Assembly (NCBI RefSeq): GCF_900188355.1
Contig: NZ_FZNX01000001.1
Location: 940,999 to 1,004,998 of the forward strand
Origin: Lutibacter flavus
Lineage (GTDB): Bacteria > Bacteroidota > Bacteroidia > Flavobacteriales > Flavobacteriaceae
DNA length: 64,000 nucleotides
Reading direction: 5' to 3'
Under the pieces are notes generated by a model. It worked only from the letters and a program-made list of their open reading frames with translations. It searched no databases and was not told the origin of the DNA. The position numbers were made by a program, and so were the translations under genes. Shown here in pieces: positions 35,608-45,148 of the stretch. Position 1 is the first letter of the stretch. Each line of letters starts with the position of its first letter.

Positions 35608-36694
35608 ATTGATAAATTTTTATTAATTTTTTCAGAAAACTTTCTTCTGAAAATTCTGTTTTAATCTTATTAAAAAAAATTTTACCAAAAGTGCTACGAT
35701 TTAATTCATTTTCAATTAAATACATCAAACCATCTGCCAATTCTTTTTCATTTTTTGAATGAACCATCATACCACTTTTCATATGTTCTATAACCTGAGA
35801 ACAATCTCCAACATTTGTAACAACAACTGGTAAAGACGCCAAACCATATTCTAACAATGATACTGGTAACCCTTCTGATTTGGAACTCAATACCCCTATT
35901 GTTGTTTGTTCTAGTATATGATAAATATCCAAACGACTACCATACAAAAATACAGCGTTTTCTAATCCTTCTTCTTTTATAAAAGATTTTATTTTATCTG
36001 AATATTCATCATATAAATCCAATCCAACTAAATGTAAGGTCCAATTATTTAAATCGTTTTCAATAAGTTTAATGGCTTTTAATAAGTTTAAATGATCTTT
36101 TTGAGGTCTTAAGTTTGCTAAACAAATTATCCTTTTTCCATTAGTCCCTTTTAATACTGTTTCAATTTTAATTCTATTATTTAATGTTGCAAAATTCGGC
36201 AGATAAAATCTATTTTTAGTGTTCAATTTCTTTAAAGACCAATCAAATAATAGTTTATTTACAGCAATAGTGCTATTAAAAAAATAAGAACAAACTTTTA
36301 AAGCAACTGATTTTCTATTTGTTAAAGATTCACTAGATCCGTAATGATCGTGCCAAACAACATTCAAAAAAGGGTTTATCAATTTTAATTGTACAGCAAT
36401 AAAAAATGAAGACGAATGGGCATGAATAGTATTAATTTGATGAGATTTAGCATATGAATTTAATTTTAAAATTGCTTTTAAATCTAAACTTCTTTTTTTA
36501 TTCAAAAACAAATAACCAACACCTTTTACTATGCTGTTTTTTAAATCACCTTCTTTACGAGTTACGCATAAATGAGAATTTACTCCAATCTTATTTAATC
36601 CATTTGCTATATTTACAGCCATCATTTCAGCTCCTCCAGGATTTAGAGAATCTATGATTTGAATAACTTTTAGCTCATTAACTAATTTCGTCAT
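35600..36694 (-). CDS. Glycosyltransferase family 4
   Basis: GT-B enzyme of 364 residues. The N-terminal IIDSLNPGGAEMMAVNIANGL is a classic GT4 acceptor-domain start. The donor domain begins IICLANLRPQKDHLNLL, and the E-x7-E region is KSEGLPVSLLEYGLASLPVVVTNVGD. It overlaps the O-antigen ligase gene by eight bases. The linkage it makes is unknown. Confidence 0.92.
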   Translation of the reverse strand: MTKLVNELKVIQIIDSLNPGGAEMMAVNIANGLNKIGVNSHLCVTRKEGDLKNSIVKGVGYLFLNKKRSLDLKAILKLNSYAKSHQINTIHAHSSSFFIAVQLKLINPFLNVVWHDHYGSSESLTNRKSVALKVCSYFFNSTIAVNKLLFDWSLKKLNTKNRFYLPNFATLNNRIKIETVLKGTNGKRIICLANLRPQKDHLNLLKAIKLIENDLNNWTLHLVGLDLYDEYSDKIKSFIKEEGLENAVFLYGSRLDIYHILEQTTIGVLSSKSEGLPVSLLEYGLASLPVVVTNVGDCSQVIEHMKSGMMVHSKNEKELADGLMYLIENELNRSTFGKIFFNKIKTEFSEESFLKKLIKIYQFD

Positions 36695-36735
36695 GTCGGA
36701 CTTTAATACTTTCTGTTTATTTTAACTACTCTTTA

Positions 36736-36767
36736 ATGAGATCCCCCAAGGCAAGCTGAGAACGAAG
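36736..36767. repeat. Short hairpin-type dispersed repeat at the 3' end of a GT gene
   Basis: ATGAGATCCCCCAAGGCAAG followed by CTGAGAACGAAG resembles the element found twice inside the neighbouring reading frame and once at 61653-61682. The consensus core is GATCCCCAGTCAAGCTGGGAATGACG. It lies three bases before the stop codon of the GT gene at 36771. Confidence 0.65.
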
Positions 36768-36770
36768 TTT

Positions 36771-38081
36771 TTAAACCAACAACTTCCCTACTTCTTTTTC
36801 AAACTTTTCCAAAGTGTATTGTCTAGACCATTCCATCGCTTTATCTACTTGTTCTTCGAATTTTTTAGGGTTATGAATATACGATTCAATAACTTCAACA
36901 ATCTCATTAATACTTGGATTCACTATAGATCCTCTTTTATTATTTTCTAACATATATGAAATGCAAGATACATCACTTGTAATTGGTAAACAACCCCAAA
37001 ACATAGCCTCTGCTACTACTTTTGGCCATCCTTCTGATTTTGATATAAATAATAAAAAATGTGCTTCTTTATAGGCTTTTTTAACGATTTCTTTATAAGT
37101 ATTTCCATGTAATCTTACTTCGTTTTCTAGGGAGTTATCTAAAATATATTCTGTCAAATTAGTTCTTTCTATTCCTTCTCCATACATATCTAATTTTACT
37201 AGATATCCTTTTTTCTTTAATTCATGAATAACTTGAACACTTAATAAAGGCTGTTTTCCAGGAGTTAAACCACCAACAAATAGAAAGTTTAATTCAGCTT
37301 CATGAGATCCCCATTCAAGCTGTGAATGACGTTGTTCTTCGTTATCTTCAACTTGATTGGAGATTTGTTCATTGTGCTCCATATCATGAGATGCCCAGTC
37401 AAGCTGGGATTGACGTTGTTCTTCGTCATTTAAAACTTGATCAAACGTATGTTCTTGAAATCCAGAAATATCCCTTACCATAATATCTTCAATCTCCAAT
37501 TCTGAATAACTTGCTGTAAAAAAAGGAACAATATTCTTACTTTGTTTCGGCCATTTACCATAAACCAACACATTACAATTCTTAGTTAAAAAAGTATTGC
37601 TAACAATCCATTTTTGTAAACGGTAACTTAACGGTTGTTTGCTTTTAGGATCCCAATTGCCAGCATACTTTACTGTTTTTGGTTTGGAAGGAAATAAAAT
37701 TTGAACAAAACATCCTAATAAGCCAATATTACCTGGACAACGTAAATGAATATGATCTGCCCATTGCATGGCGTTGTAGATTTGAAAACAAATTTTAGAG
37801 ATTTTAAAAATTGCATTGATACCATTCTTCATTGAAGTAATATCAAAGGAAGGTATTTTAATTAGTTCCAAATCGTCATCTCCAACTTGATTGAAGGTCT
37901 GTTTATTAAACCGATAGTTACTTTCTATTGAAGTAATATCTTCTTTAGAAAGAGGCGCAACAATTTGTACCTCATCTACATATTTTAACCACAAATTCAT
38001 TTCACGAACATAGGGTTCGTAAGCAAAAATCCCTAGTTCATTTGATTTATGTTCAACGTGCGTAATTATTACAAACTTCAT
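36771..38081 (-). CDS. Glycosyltransferase family 4-like, with in-frame repeat insertion between domains
   Basis: GT-B-type enzyme of 436 residues. The N-terminal domain (about 1-205) has the acceptor-side motif HIHLRCPGNIGLLG. The donor domain (264 to the end) starts LNFLFVGGLTPGKQPLLSVQ and holds SKSEGWPKVVAEAMFWGCLP with the E-x7-E glutamates. Between them, residues about 211-263 are a hydrophilic Glu/Gln/His-rich linker with two similar units (NDEEQRQSQLDWASHD and NEEQRHSQLEWGSHE) encoded by a dispersed hairpin repeat. The frame stays open, so the enzyme may still work. It is the only GT here with such an insertion. Confidence 0.85.
   Translation of the reverse strand: MKFVIITHVEHKSNELGIFAYEPYVREMNLWLKYVDEVQIVAPLSKEDITSIESNYRFNKQTFNQVGDDDLELIKIPSFDITSMKNGINAIFKISKICFQIYNAMQWADHIHLRCPGNIGLLGCFVQILFPSKPKTVKYAGNWDPKSKQPLSYRLQKWIVSNTFLTKNCNVLVYGKWPKQSKNIVPFFTASYSELEIEDIMVRDISGFQEHTFDQVLNDEEQRQSQLDWASHDMEHNEQISNQVEDNEEQRHSQLEWGSHEAELNFLFVGGLTPGKQPLLSVQVIHELKKKGYLVKLDMYGEGIERTNLTEYILDNSLENEVRLHGNTYKEIVKKAYKEAHFLLFISKSEGWPKVVAEAMFWGCLPITSDVSCISYMLENNKRGSIVNPSINEIVEVIESYIHNPKKFEEQVDKAMEWSRQYTLEKFEKEVGKLLV
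37302..37452. repeat. Two tandem copies of a dispersed inverted-repeat element inside a GT gene
   Basis: Each copy runs on the plus strand ATGAGATCCCCA-type arm, TCAAGCTG, a central GACGTTGTTCTTCGT, then the inverted arm CAACTTGAT. Copies begin at 37302 and 37386, 84 bases (28 codons) apart. Left and right arms are inverted versions of one core, so each copy could fold into paired hairpins. Confidence 0.8.
37874..37898. repeat. Half copy of the same dispersed element in the GT gene N-terminal region
   Basis: CGTCATCTCCAACTTGATTG followed by AAGGT matches the inverted arm of the elements at 37302-37452. It encodes the NQVGDDDLE stretch (residues 64-72) of the same glycosyltransferase. Confidence 0.55.
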
Positions 38082-38084
38082 AGT

Positions 38085-39062
38085 TTATTTGGGTGTATTC
38101 AAAAATAATGAAAACCATCCAACCAATCTACCCAATGCTTCAGTAAATGCCTCTTTTTTATGAATTCCATAAAAACTATTCAAAAATCTAATTTTTAAAA
38201 GCACTATTACATTTAGATGAAATAGTACTTTAGCTTTTATACCTGGATTTGGATATTTAACTCTCCATACATACCAGCCATTTCTAACAACCATTTTACC
38301 ATAGCAATATTTATTTGGTCTTCCAGCAGCTTCGTGATGATGTTCTAATTTGGCTGCAGTGTTTACATATAACTGTCCTAATTTTGAAGCTCGCAAACAA
38401 AAATCCATATCTTCATACAAACCATAACCTTCAAAATAGGTTGAAAATTGAATGGTGTTAAATACTTCTTTTTTATAAGAAGAAACACCTCCCATAAAAA
38501 AATCAACAGGGTAAGTTTTATTCGAAGAAGGTAAAAAACCGATAGATCTACCGTGCGAATATATTGGCATATACCCAGGTAATGTTTCATCAATTAATCC
38601 TAATTTCTTTCTTAATTTAAAACGCAAACTTTCATTTCTACAATAACCATCTAGGCAATAACCATTCTTAATAAAATTAGAAGACCATGCTACCTCATTT
38701 GATATATAACCCCCAACACCTAAAGCATTTTTCTCCTTTATATAAGTTTGTATTAATTCTTTAAAATAATTGCTATCTAAAATGGTATCATCATCTAAAA
38801 AACAAACCACTTCATTTACTTTTCCTACTTTTAAAATTCCAAAATTTCGCTGTTTTGTTAATCCTCTATTCTGTTTATCAACTAAAAAATAGTGTAGATT
38901 GTTAAAATTTGAAGTTTTAATGAAATCCAAAGTATCATTATTTTTAGACCCATCAACAATAATAATTTCATTGGGATATAAAGTTTGATCAGCTATTGAG
39001 TTTAGTAATTTTTCAATGGCATCTCTTCGTTGATAAGTACAAATGATAAGGCTAAATTTCAT
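38085..39062 (-). CDS. Glycosyltransferase family 2
   Basis: GT-A inverting glycosyltransferase of 325 residues. SLIICTYQRRDAIEKLLNSI starts the nucleotide-sugar domain. The DxD-type motif is VVCFLDDDTILDSNYF, and the catalytic-base region is GYGLYEDMDFCLRASKLG. The C-terminus (about 250-325) has a hydrophobic stretch that may touch the membrane. It is three bases from the GT4 gene downstream and overlaps the gene upstream by 11 bases. Confidence 0.9.
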   Translation of the reverse strand: MKFSLIICTYQRRDAIEKLLNSIADQTLYPNEIIIVDGSKNNDTLDFIKTSNFNNLHYFLVDKQNRGLTKQRNFGILKVGKVNEVVCFLDDDTILDSNYFKELIQTYIKEKNALGVGGYISNEVAWSSNFIKNGYCLDGYCRNESLRFKLRKKLGLIDETLPGYMPIYSHGRSIGFLPSSNKTYPVDFFMGGVSSYKKEVFNTIQFSTYFEGYGLYEDMDFCLRASKLGQLYVNTAAKLEHHHEAAGRPNKYCYGKMVVRNGWYVWRVKYPNPGIKAKVLFHLNVIVLLKIRFLNSFYGIHKKEAFTEALGRLVGWFSLFLNTPK

Positions 39063-40605
39063 TGGAATACTGTTTTATCAAAAAATTAGCCCAATAGATA
39101 CTTTTAACCCACATTTTATTCATTAATTTATAATACTCAATTGGATTTTTAACAGACTGAATTCTATAAAACTTAAAAAACAAAGTAGTTTTATAACTTT
39201 GTTTTTGTTCTTCAGTGGCGTGTTTTAAATTATAAACCATCACTGTTGGTGAAGGTTTTGGCTGTATCAATTCTTTATCCCATTCTCTATAAATTTCAGA
39301 TCTAAAACCTCCAATTGGAGCTTTTAGATGCAACATTTTAACAGTTGGAACATATAAAATATCCGTTCCTAAATTTCGCAATTGCATACCAAAATCACTA
39401 TCCTCTCCATAACCAAATTCATAGGCCATATCAAATTTAATTTTCTTTATAATACTTGATTTAACAATACTTGTGCCTGATCCAAAAGTGCTTGATTGAG
39501 TAACAACTTGTTGCTTTATTACTTTATTCTCTTGTAAACAACTAATAGTTATTGCATTTTCACCATAACAATCTATATAGTTAAATGCTTTTCTCAATAA
39601 ATCATCTTCAAATCTAACATCATCATCCGCAAAAAATACCCAATCAGAAGAAACTTTTTGCAAACCAATATTTCTTGAATTGCAAGCTCCCAATTGATAA
39701 ATTAGTGTGTAGTCAATTTCAAAAGGCCATTTCTGTGCTAAAAAATCTAATTTAGTTGTTTCTCCTTTATTTGGAATTTGTTCAACAATAATCACTTTTT
39801 TAGGGAGTAATGTTTGTTTCGTCAAATCTAGTAAAACCTCTTTTAAATATTTTTCCCTTCCTAATGTTGGGATTAATACATCAATAGTTGGTAAAATTGA
39901 TTTCCTGTAAACTTTTAGCTTTAAATCATCAAAAGATATTTTATTTCTTATTGGATTTTTAAATAGTACTCTAAAAAAAGGGAATATTATAAATCTTTTT
40001 TTATAAATAAAAAGATTTAACCCGTAAAGTAATATCCATCTAAATCTATAATTTGATTTTACAAACCATAGTAAATCAATAGTTGAAATGTTCTTTTTGC
40101 TAATTATCTTGTTTTCTAATGATTTTTTTAATAAGCTTGGATTAGAATAGCACAACAAACCTTGTTTCATTCCTATCTTTGCTATGTTGTTTAAAAACAA
40201 ATTGAGAGTTAATCTATATTTCAATAAATATTCAAATTTCAAAAGCACAGAAGCATGTATAACACCTACATCAGATGACATTAACCAGGTTGGATATTTA
40301 ACCTTTTTATTTACATTTATAAACGGTGTATCTTCAACATATCCAATGGAAGAAGTTATATAAAAATGATCAGAAGTTTCAAAAGAAACTAATAGTAATT
40401 GATGTTTTAAAATAGAATTCCATTCAGATAAATTTAAATCTTCTTTTAAACTATGGTGACACCAACCTATAAATCTAGATTTATTTTTAAAGGCTATTGA
40501 AAGCATTCTTTCTTGGATAGAACCCAAAGCGATTTCAATTTCCTGATTATTTGCATAATCAAAAATTTCAACCACTTTATCATTATTATGAAAAACTAAA
40601 ATCAT
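39052..40605 (-). CDS. Glycosyltransferase family 2 with a large unassigned N-terminal region
   Basis: Protein of 517 residues. A GT2 domain fills about 232-480: VLIPTLGREKYLKEVLLDLT, FFADDDVRFEDDL (metal-binding acidic triad) and EFGYGEDSDFGMQLRNLG. Residues 1-230 are not recognised; they contain a possible second GT-A-like half (IGWCHHSLKEDL, YPTWLMSSDVGVIHASVLLK) without a DxD motif. It may be a two-domain enzyme with one degenerate module. It overlaps both neighbours by 4-11 bases. Confidence 0.82.
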   Translation of the reverse strand: MILVFHNNDKVVEIFDYANNQEIEIALGSIQERMLSIAFKNKSRFIGWCHHSLKEDLNLSEWNSILKHQLLLVSFETSDHFYITSSIGYVEDTPFINVNKKVKYPTWLMSSDVGVIHASVLLKFEYLLKYRLTLNLFLNNIAKIGMKQGLLCYSNPSLLKKSLENKIISKKNISTIDLLWFVKSNYRFRWILLYGLNLFIYKKRFIIFPFFRVLFKNPIRNKISFDDLKLKVYRKSILPTIDVLIPTLGREKYLKEVLLDLTKQTLLPKKVIIVEQIPNKGETTKLDFLAQKWPFEIDYTLIYQLGACNSRNIGLQKVSSDWVFFADDDVRFEDDLLRKAFNYIDCYGENAITISCLQENKVIKQQVVTQSSTFGSGTSIVKSSIIKKIKFDMAYEFGYGEDSDFGMQLRNLGTDILYVPTVKMLHLKAPIGGFRSEIYREWDKELIQPKPSPTVMVYNLKHATEEQKQSYKTTLFFKFYRIQSVKNPIEYYKLMNKMWVKSIYWANFLIKQYSNEI

Positions 40606-41744
40606 TTGTCTTTAATAATTGATTTAAAAAATTCAATATTTTGTTTCCCAATGAGATCTTGTGAAAAACTAGTTTCAATGCGTTGTTTTGCCTTTTTACC
40701 AAAGGCACTATTTAACTTCTGATTATTTAATAGTTGTAAAATCTTATCCGCATATAATTGATGTGCTTTCGGGTTTTCCATAAACCCTGTTTTACCATTG
40801 ATCATTAATTCGTTTGCCCAACCTATATTTGAAGTTACTAAAGCTTTCTCCATAGACATTGCTTCTAGCCAAGTCATTGGAAACGCTTCTGCAAAACTTG
40901 GTAATACAATGACGCTGGTATTCGCAATATATTGCTTTACATCAGAATAAGGCACTTCAGATTTATAAATTACTTTTTTCTTTGCTTCCTTAGATAACCT
41001 ATTCATAAATAACTGTACTGTTGATTTTTTTTCAAATATATCGATAACATCCTTTCCTACTAAAATTAAGTTTGAAGAAGGCTTTTTATTAATTACTTCA
41101 TTAAAAATGTAAGCCAATTCTAAAACTCCTTTTTTTCTAATCATTGAACCAAAATATAAAATTGAATTTTTAACAACCTCAACTTTTAAATTAGAAAAAT
41201 TATGGATATCTATCCCATTATAGATCACTTTTATAGTTTTATGCAGCTTAAAAATTTCAGCTGTTTTTTTTGCTGTAAATTCACTTACAGCAGTAATATA
41301 ATCTGCTGATTTTAAAGCTTTCTTTTCAAAAAAATAATTTTTCCATTTTTGTTTTCGTCCTTCTAAATTACAAAAATAAGCATCTGTTCCATGGAGTCTA
41401 ATTAATAACGGACATTTAAATTTCATAAAAGCCGTAATTCCAGTCCAATCTGGTGCTTCTAAAATATCAATTTGGTCATTTTTAATAATTTTATTTATAT
41501 AGGTTTCAAGCTGTTTTCTATATAAATACCAGCTTAAAAATTTATATTTTTTATAGGTTATTTTATGAATTATAATGCCACTATCCTCAAATACATCATT
41601 ACAATCCGTACCATAAATAAAAACAGTAACTATATTACCTTTGTTAACCAATGTAACTGCTAAGTTTTTAATACTCGTACCTATACCAGCTGAATTCGAT
41701 ATTTTAGCATGTGGATATTCTGAAGTTAAAAAAGCTATATGCAT
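40602..41744 (-). CDS. Glycosyltransferase family 4
   Basis: GT-B retaining enzyme of 380 residues. It starts IAFLTSEYPHAKISNSAGIG, with the glycine-rich acceptor loop GIGTSIKNLA. The donor domain has ILYFGSMIRKKGVLELAYIF and the E-x7-E region FAEAFPMTWLEAMSMEKALV. It is embedded in the operon with 4- and 10-base overlaps. Substrates are unknown. Confidence 0.92.
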   Translation of the reverse strand: MHIAFLTSEYPHAKISNSAGIGTSIKNLAVTLVNKGNIVTVFIYGTDCNDVFEDSGIIIHKITYKKYKFLSWYLYRKQLETYINKIIKNDQIDILEAPDWTGITAFMKFKCPLLIRLHGTDAYFCNLEGRKQKWKNYFFEKKALKSADYITAVSEFTAKKTAEIFKLHKTIKVIYNGIDIHNFSNLKVEVVKNSILYFGSMIRKKGVLELAYIFNEVINKKPSSNLILVGKDVIDIFEKKSTVQLFMNRLSKEAKKKVIYKSEVPYSDVKQYIANTSVIVLPSFAEAFPMTWLEAMSMEKALVTSNIGWANELMINGKTGFMENPKAHQLYADKILQLLNNQKLNSAFGKKAKQRIETSFSQDLIGKQNIEFFKSIIKDK

Positions 41745-42817
41745 TCAATTAATTTTAAATGATTTTGAACCATTATTTCTAAGGTATATTCCTGTTCTAT
41801 TAATGTATTTACTTTCGTTGAAATCGTTTTTTCTTGATTTACAATATTCGTGATAATTTTAGCCAATGCATTCGTATCCTTAGGTTCAAAAAGATACCCA
41901 TTGAAGCCATTTTTAATAATCTCAGGGTTTCCACCCACGGTGGTTGTTATAACAGGAACATTACTTGCTAAACTTTCTAATAAAGATAAGCTAAAACACT
42001 CCATATATGTTGGCTGAATTAAATAATGATATTGATATAATAATTCATTTATTTTTGGTGAATTACCTTTAAATTCAACAATAGTATCCAAACTATAAGA
42101 TTCTTTTAATGCTAACAAGCTATTTTTATACGTACCATCACCATAAATATCCACTTTTATAGATTTCTTATTTTTGTTATTTAATTTATTTAATGCGCCT
42201 AATAAATCTTGAATTCCTTTAGACTCTCTTAAATGTGAAATCACAATAAATTTAAATGGAGCATCTTCCCTTTCAATAAATTGCTTTTTAAAATTAGAAA
42301 TAGCAATGCCATTATAAATAGTTACTGTTTTATTTTTTAAATGTTTTCCGAAATTTTTTAAAACATGTTGTTCTGTATACTTAGAAACACCAACTATTTT
42401 ATCTACATACTTTCCAAATAAAATTCCTTTAATTTTATTTTTTAATCGTTTTTTAAATGGAAAACCATTTAAAGGTCTTGGATTGTGATCTATGTTAATA
42501 ATATATGGATTCATTTGTAATTTAACCCTCTTAAAAAAAATGGAAACTGGTTGTAAAAAATGAGTAATTACAATATCAAACTTTAAATTATTTTGTTTAC
42601 AATAATTTAAAAAATAACCTTCAACATTCCTATTCTCAGAACTAATTATGGATATATTTTCATAAAAAGAGAAAGATTCCACCTTTTTAAAAAACCATTG
42701 AACTGAATGTCCTTTTCCTCTTAACGTTTTATCAAATGCTACAAAAAAACGATCCATCCCTCCAATTCTTTCAGGGAAAAGGTTGTATTCACAAATAATA
42801 GCTATTGATTTTTTCAT
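41735..42817 (-). CDS. Glycosyltransferase family 4
   Basis: GT-B enzyme of 360 residues. The N-terminus IAIICEYNLFPERIGGMDRF has the GG acceptor loop. The donor domain includes IVISHLRESKGIQDLLGAL and the E-x7-E site in YMECFSLSLLESLASNVPVI, followed by TTVGGNPEII. It overlaps the gene before it by four bases and the one after by ten. Confidence 0.92.
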   Translation of the reverse strand: MKKSIAIICEYNLFPERIGGMDRFFVAFDKTLRGKGHSVQWFFKKVESFSFYENISIISSENRNVEGYFLNYCKQNNLKFDIVITHFLQPVSIFFKRVKLQMNPYIINIDHNPRPLNGFPFKKRLKNKIKGILFGKYVDKIVGVSKYTEQHVLKNFGKHLKNKTVTIYNGIAISNFKKQFIEREDAPFKFIVISHLRESKGIQDLLGALNKLNNKNKKSIKVDIYGDGTYKNSLLALKESYSLDTIVEFKGNSPKINELLYQYHYLIQPTYMECFSLSLLESLASNVPVITTTVGGNPEIIKNGFNGYLFEPKDTNALAKIITNIVNQEKTISTKVNTLIEQEYTLEIMVQNHLKLIECI

Positions 42818-44205
42818 GAGCTTAACTTATATAAAACATTAGCTATCCTTTCACTAGTTCCTTCTAAAGGTTTACCAATTTGTAATTTTAAAAGATTATT
42901 TTGTTGATCCACTCTAGATGTTGGATTTTCCAAAATTTTATTAATTTCAAAAAATAACTCAGTTTCATTATGAGCTATTACAACTGCACCACTTTCCACC
43001 ACTTTTTTATAGTGATCATAATTTAAAAACTTTTGATCGTCATACAATCCATTATTCACATTTCCATATACTGTGTTTATAACTGGCTTGTCAAATAACA
43101 TAAAATCTAAACTCATGGTAGAACACATATTAATATTCAAATCTGAAAATTTTAAAATCGATTTTAAATCTGAAATATCTTCTTTTGTAGGCACTCTTTG
43201 AGACCATGTTTCAACATGGTTGGCTCTTGAAAGTTTCCATTTAGGAATATTCCATTTAATATCAAGATATTTTAATTTAATATCGTTAAACCTGATTCCG
43301 TCCTCTGCTGGAGAAGTTCTAACTAATAACTGTAAATCTTGTTCGCTTTGTTTAATGAATTTAATAATTGATTCAATATGAACAGGATCATTACCACCTA
43401 TTCCTGCATCTGCACAACTATAACAAATAGTTTTTTTAGCTGGATTCAATTCAAATTTTTTAAAAAAAGATATTTTATCAATTGCATAAGCTTTCATAAC
43501 ATAAGGCTCAAACTGAGGAGTTCCAACAATTGTTATGTCTTTCGGTTTTGTTGATGGATAAAAGTGAAGCATTTCCTTTTTCATGAGATTACTCCAAACA
43601 AAATAGTGATCAAACCTCCCTAACATTCTACCTTTTGATGCTAAATTATCCCAACTAAAAATAAACGAAATAGATTTCAAATTAACTTTGTTTACTACTG
43701 CTAAAAACGGAGCTAAATAAGGAGGTCTTTGATGGGTGAAAAATATACTATTTGGCAGGTTTTCACTCAATAATTTCATATAACCAATAGTTATTTTATT
43801 TTTATTAAATGATTTAAATTGTAATTTTTCATAAAAACAAATACTTTTTTCTGAATGAAAAAAATATGCAATTAAATAGATAAATTTAATTTGCAATGAT
43901 CTTAATGAATTATTTGCTGGATATCCTCTAACTAAATTATTATTAATTCCATAACTACTTCTATGCAAATACATATGAGCAACTTCTTTGAGTTTTCTGA
44001 AAATCCAATTTACTTTATGTTCTCTAAAAATATCAAGCTCTTTAATTTGAATTTTTTGATTATCAATATCATTAAAGCAATTTTTAGGTAACCCCGAGTA
44101 AATGATAATTTCATCAAATTTAAGAAGGCATTCATTTATAAAATTACTTAAAATAAAATTTCGGTACCCAACTCCATCTGTAATTACTATTCCTAATATT
44201 TTCAT
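42814..44205 (-). CDS. Putative GT-B-like surface-carbohydrate transferase, family not assigned
   Basis: Protein of 463 residues that I cannot place in a named family. It starts KILGIVITDGVGYRNFILSN, has a two-domain GT-B-like look, and a middle motif FIFSWDNLASKGRMLGRFDH followed by YFVWSNLMKKEM and ITIVGTPQFEPYV. The C-terminal part has DLNINMCSTMSLDFMLFDKP, like donor sites of CDP-glycerol- or CMP-sugar-using transferases. Its place next to the MBOAT/SGNH pair and three genes from NeuA makes it a reasonable candidate for the missing nonulosonic acid transferase, but that is inference only. Confidence 0.6.
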   Translation of the reverse strand: MKILGIVITDGVGYRNFILSNFINECLLKFDEIIIYSGLPKNCFNDIDNQKIQIKELDIFREHKVNWIFRKLKEVAHMYLHRSSYGINNNLVRGYPANNSLRSLQIKFIYLIAYFFHSEKSICFYEKLQFKSFNKNKITIGYMKLLSENLPNSIFFTHQRPPYLAPFLAVVNKVNLKSISFIFSWDNLASKGRMLGRFDHYFVWSNLMKKEMLHFYPSTKPKDITIVGTPQFEPYVMKAYAIDKISFFKKFELNPAKKTICYSCADAGIGGNDPVHIESIIKFIKQSEQDLQLLVRTSPAEDGIRFNDIKLKYLDIKWNIPKWKLSRANHVETWSQRVPTKEDISDLKSILKFSDLNINMCSTMSLDFMLFDKPVINTVYGNVNNGLYDDQKFLNYDHYKKVVESGAVVIAHNETELFFEINKILENPTSRVDQQNNLLKLQIGKPLEGTSERIANVLYKLSS

Positions 44206-44254
44206 ATTTTGTAAGATCTTTAAATAAATTGTATTATGTTTTAAATTTATTCAA

Positions 44255-45148
44255 TTAATTGTTTTGGTTTTTTTTTAAAATATCAAATGCAACTCTCTTA
44301 GAAAATTCTTTAGCTCCTTTATCATTAAGATGGCTACAATTAAAAAAATAAGTATCCTCTAAAAACAATTGAGAATAATCAATAAGATTAGGTATTTTCT
44401 CTTTCAATTTTGAACTAAAATCTTTATTTGCTGTATTAAAACAAAATGGAGCCATAAAATAACTTACTTCTATATTAAGTTCTTTGGCAAATTTATTAAT
44501 TTCTAAAATAATTTTATTGTCCTTTTTTATATAATCTGGTAAACTGGATTTTAAGTTTGTATTTATAGAACCAAATAATGGATTATAACCATTCTCAAGA
44601 TTAAATTTTGGTTTTTTTCCAATAATTGAATTAAAAAACTCACGAAACCCCAATTTATAATCGTACACCAAATACCTATAAAAGGGAATGAATTTTAATT
44701 TATAATAATCTAAATCCCTTTCTTTTATATGTGATGAAATTAAACTATCTCTTATATAAGGCATTAAATAACTTTTCGAAATCATAGAAGTTCCTTCATT
44801 ATTAAAAACATAATCAATTTGAATAAAAACAGTTTTCACTTTAATTTTTTGATTATTTAAAAGTTTTAACATTAATAAGTAATCATCTATCTTTGCGCCT
44901 TGAATACCTAAATTTATAACTTTTTTACCTGTAATTGATTCAATAACATCAGAATCAATTGTATTATGAACTCTTGAGGATCCTAAAAAAACATAATCTA
45001 TAAATTCTTCATTTAATGAACGAATATAAGAAATTTTATTTCTTGGAATACTTTTCGCATAAACACTAGTGTATAGATAATCTAACAGAAATAACATTAG
45101 TATTATTATAAAAAACATTGAAAAGATATATGTGAAAAATTTTTTCAT
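44255..45148 (-). CDS. SGNH-like (DltD/AlgX-type) partner of the MBOAT acyltransferase
   Basis: Protein of 297 residues with one N-terminal transmembrane helix (about 7-26) and a periplasmic SGNH-hydrolase-like domain. The nucleophile block is DYVFLGSSRVHNTID (Ser57 or Ser58), and the C-terminal His block is FNCSHLNDKGAKEF, where Asn replaces the more usual Asp of D-x2-H. The following MBOAT gene overlaps it by one base, as in many acyl-transfer pairs. It probably completes O-acetyl transfer to a surface glycan in the periplasm. Confidence 0.78.
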   Translation of the reverse strand: MKKFFTYIFSMFFIIILMLFLLDYLYTSVYAKSIPRNKISYIRSLNEEFIDYVFLGSSRVHNTIDSDVIESITGKKVINLGIQGAKIDDYLLMLKLLNNQKIKVKTVFIQIDYVFNNEGTSMISKSYLMPYIRDSLISSHIKERDLDYYKLKFIPFYRYLVYDYKLGFREFFNSIIGKKPKFNLENGYNPLFGSINTNLKSSLPDYIKKDNKIILEINKFAKELNIEVSYFMAPFCFNTANKDFSSKLKEKIPNLIDYSQLFLEDTYFFNCSHLNDKGAKEFSKRVAFDILKKNQNN

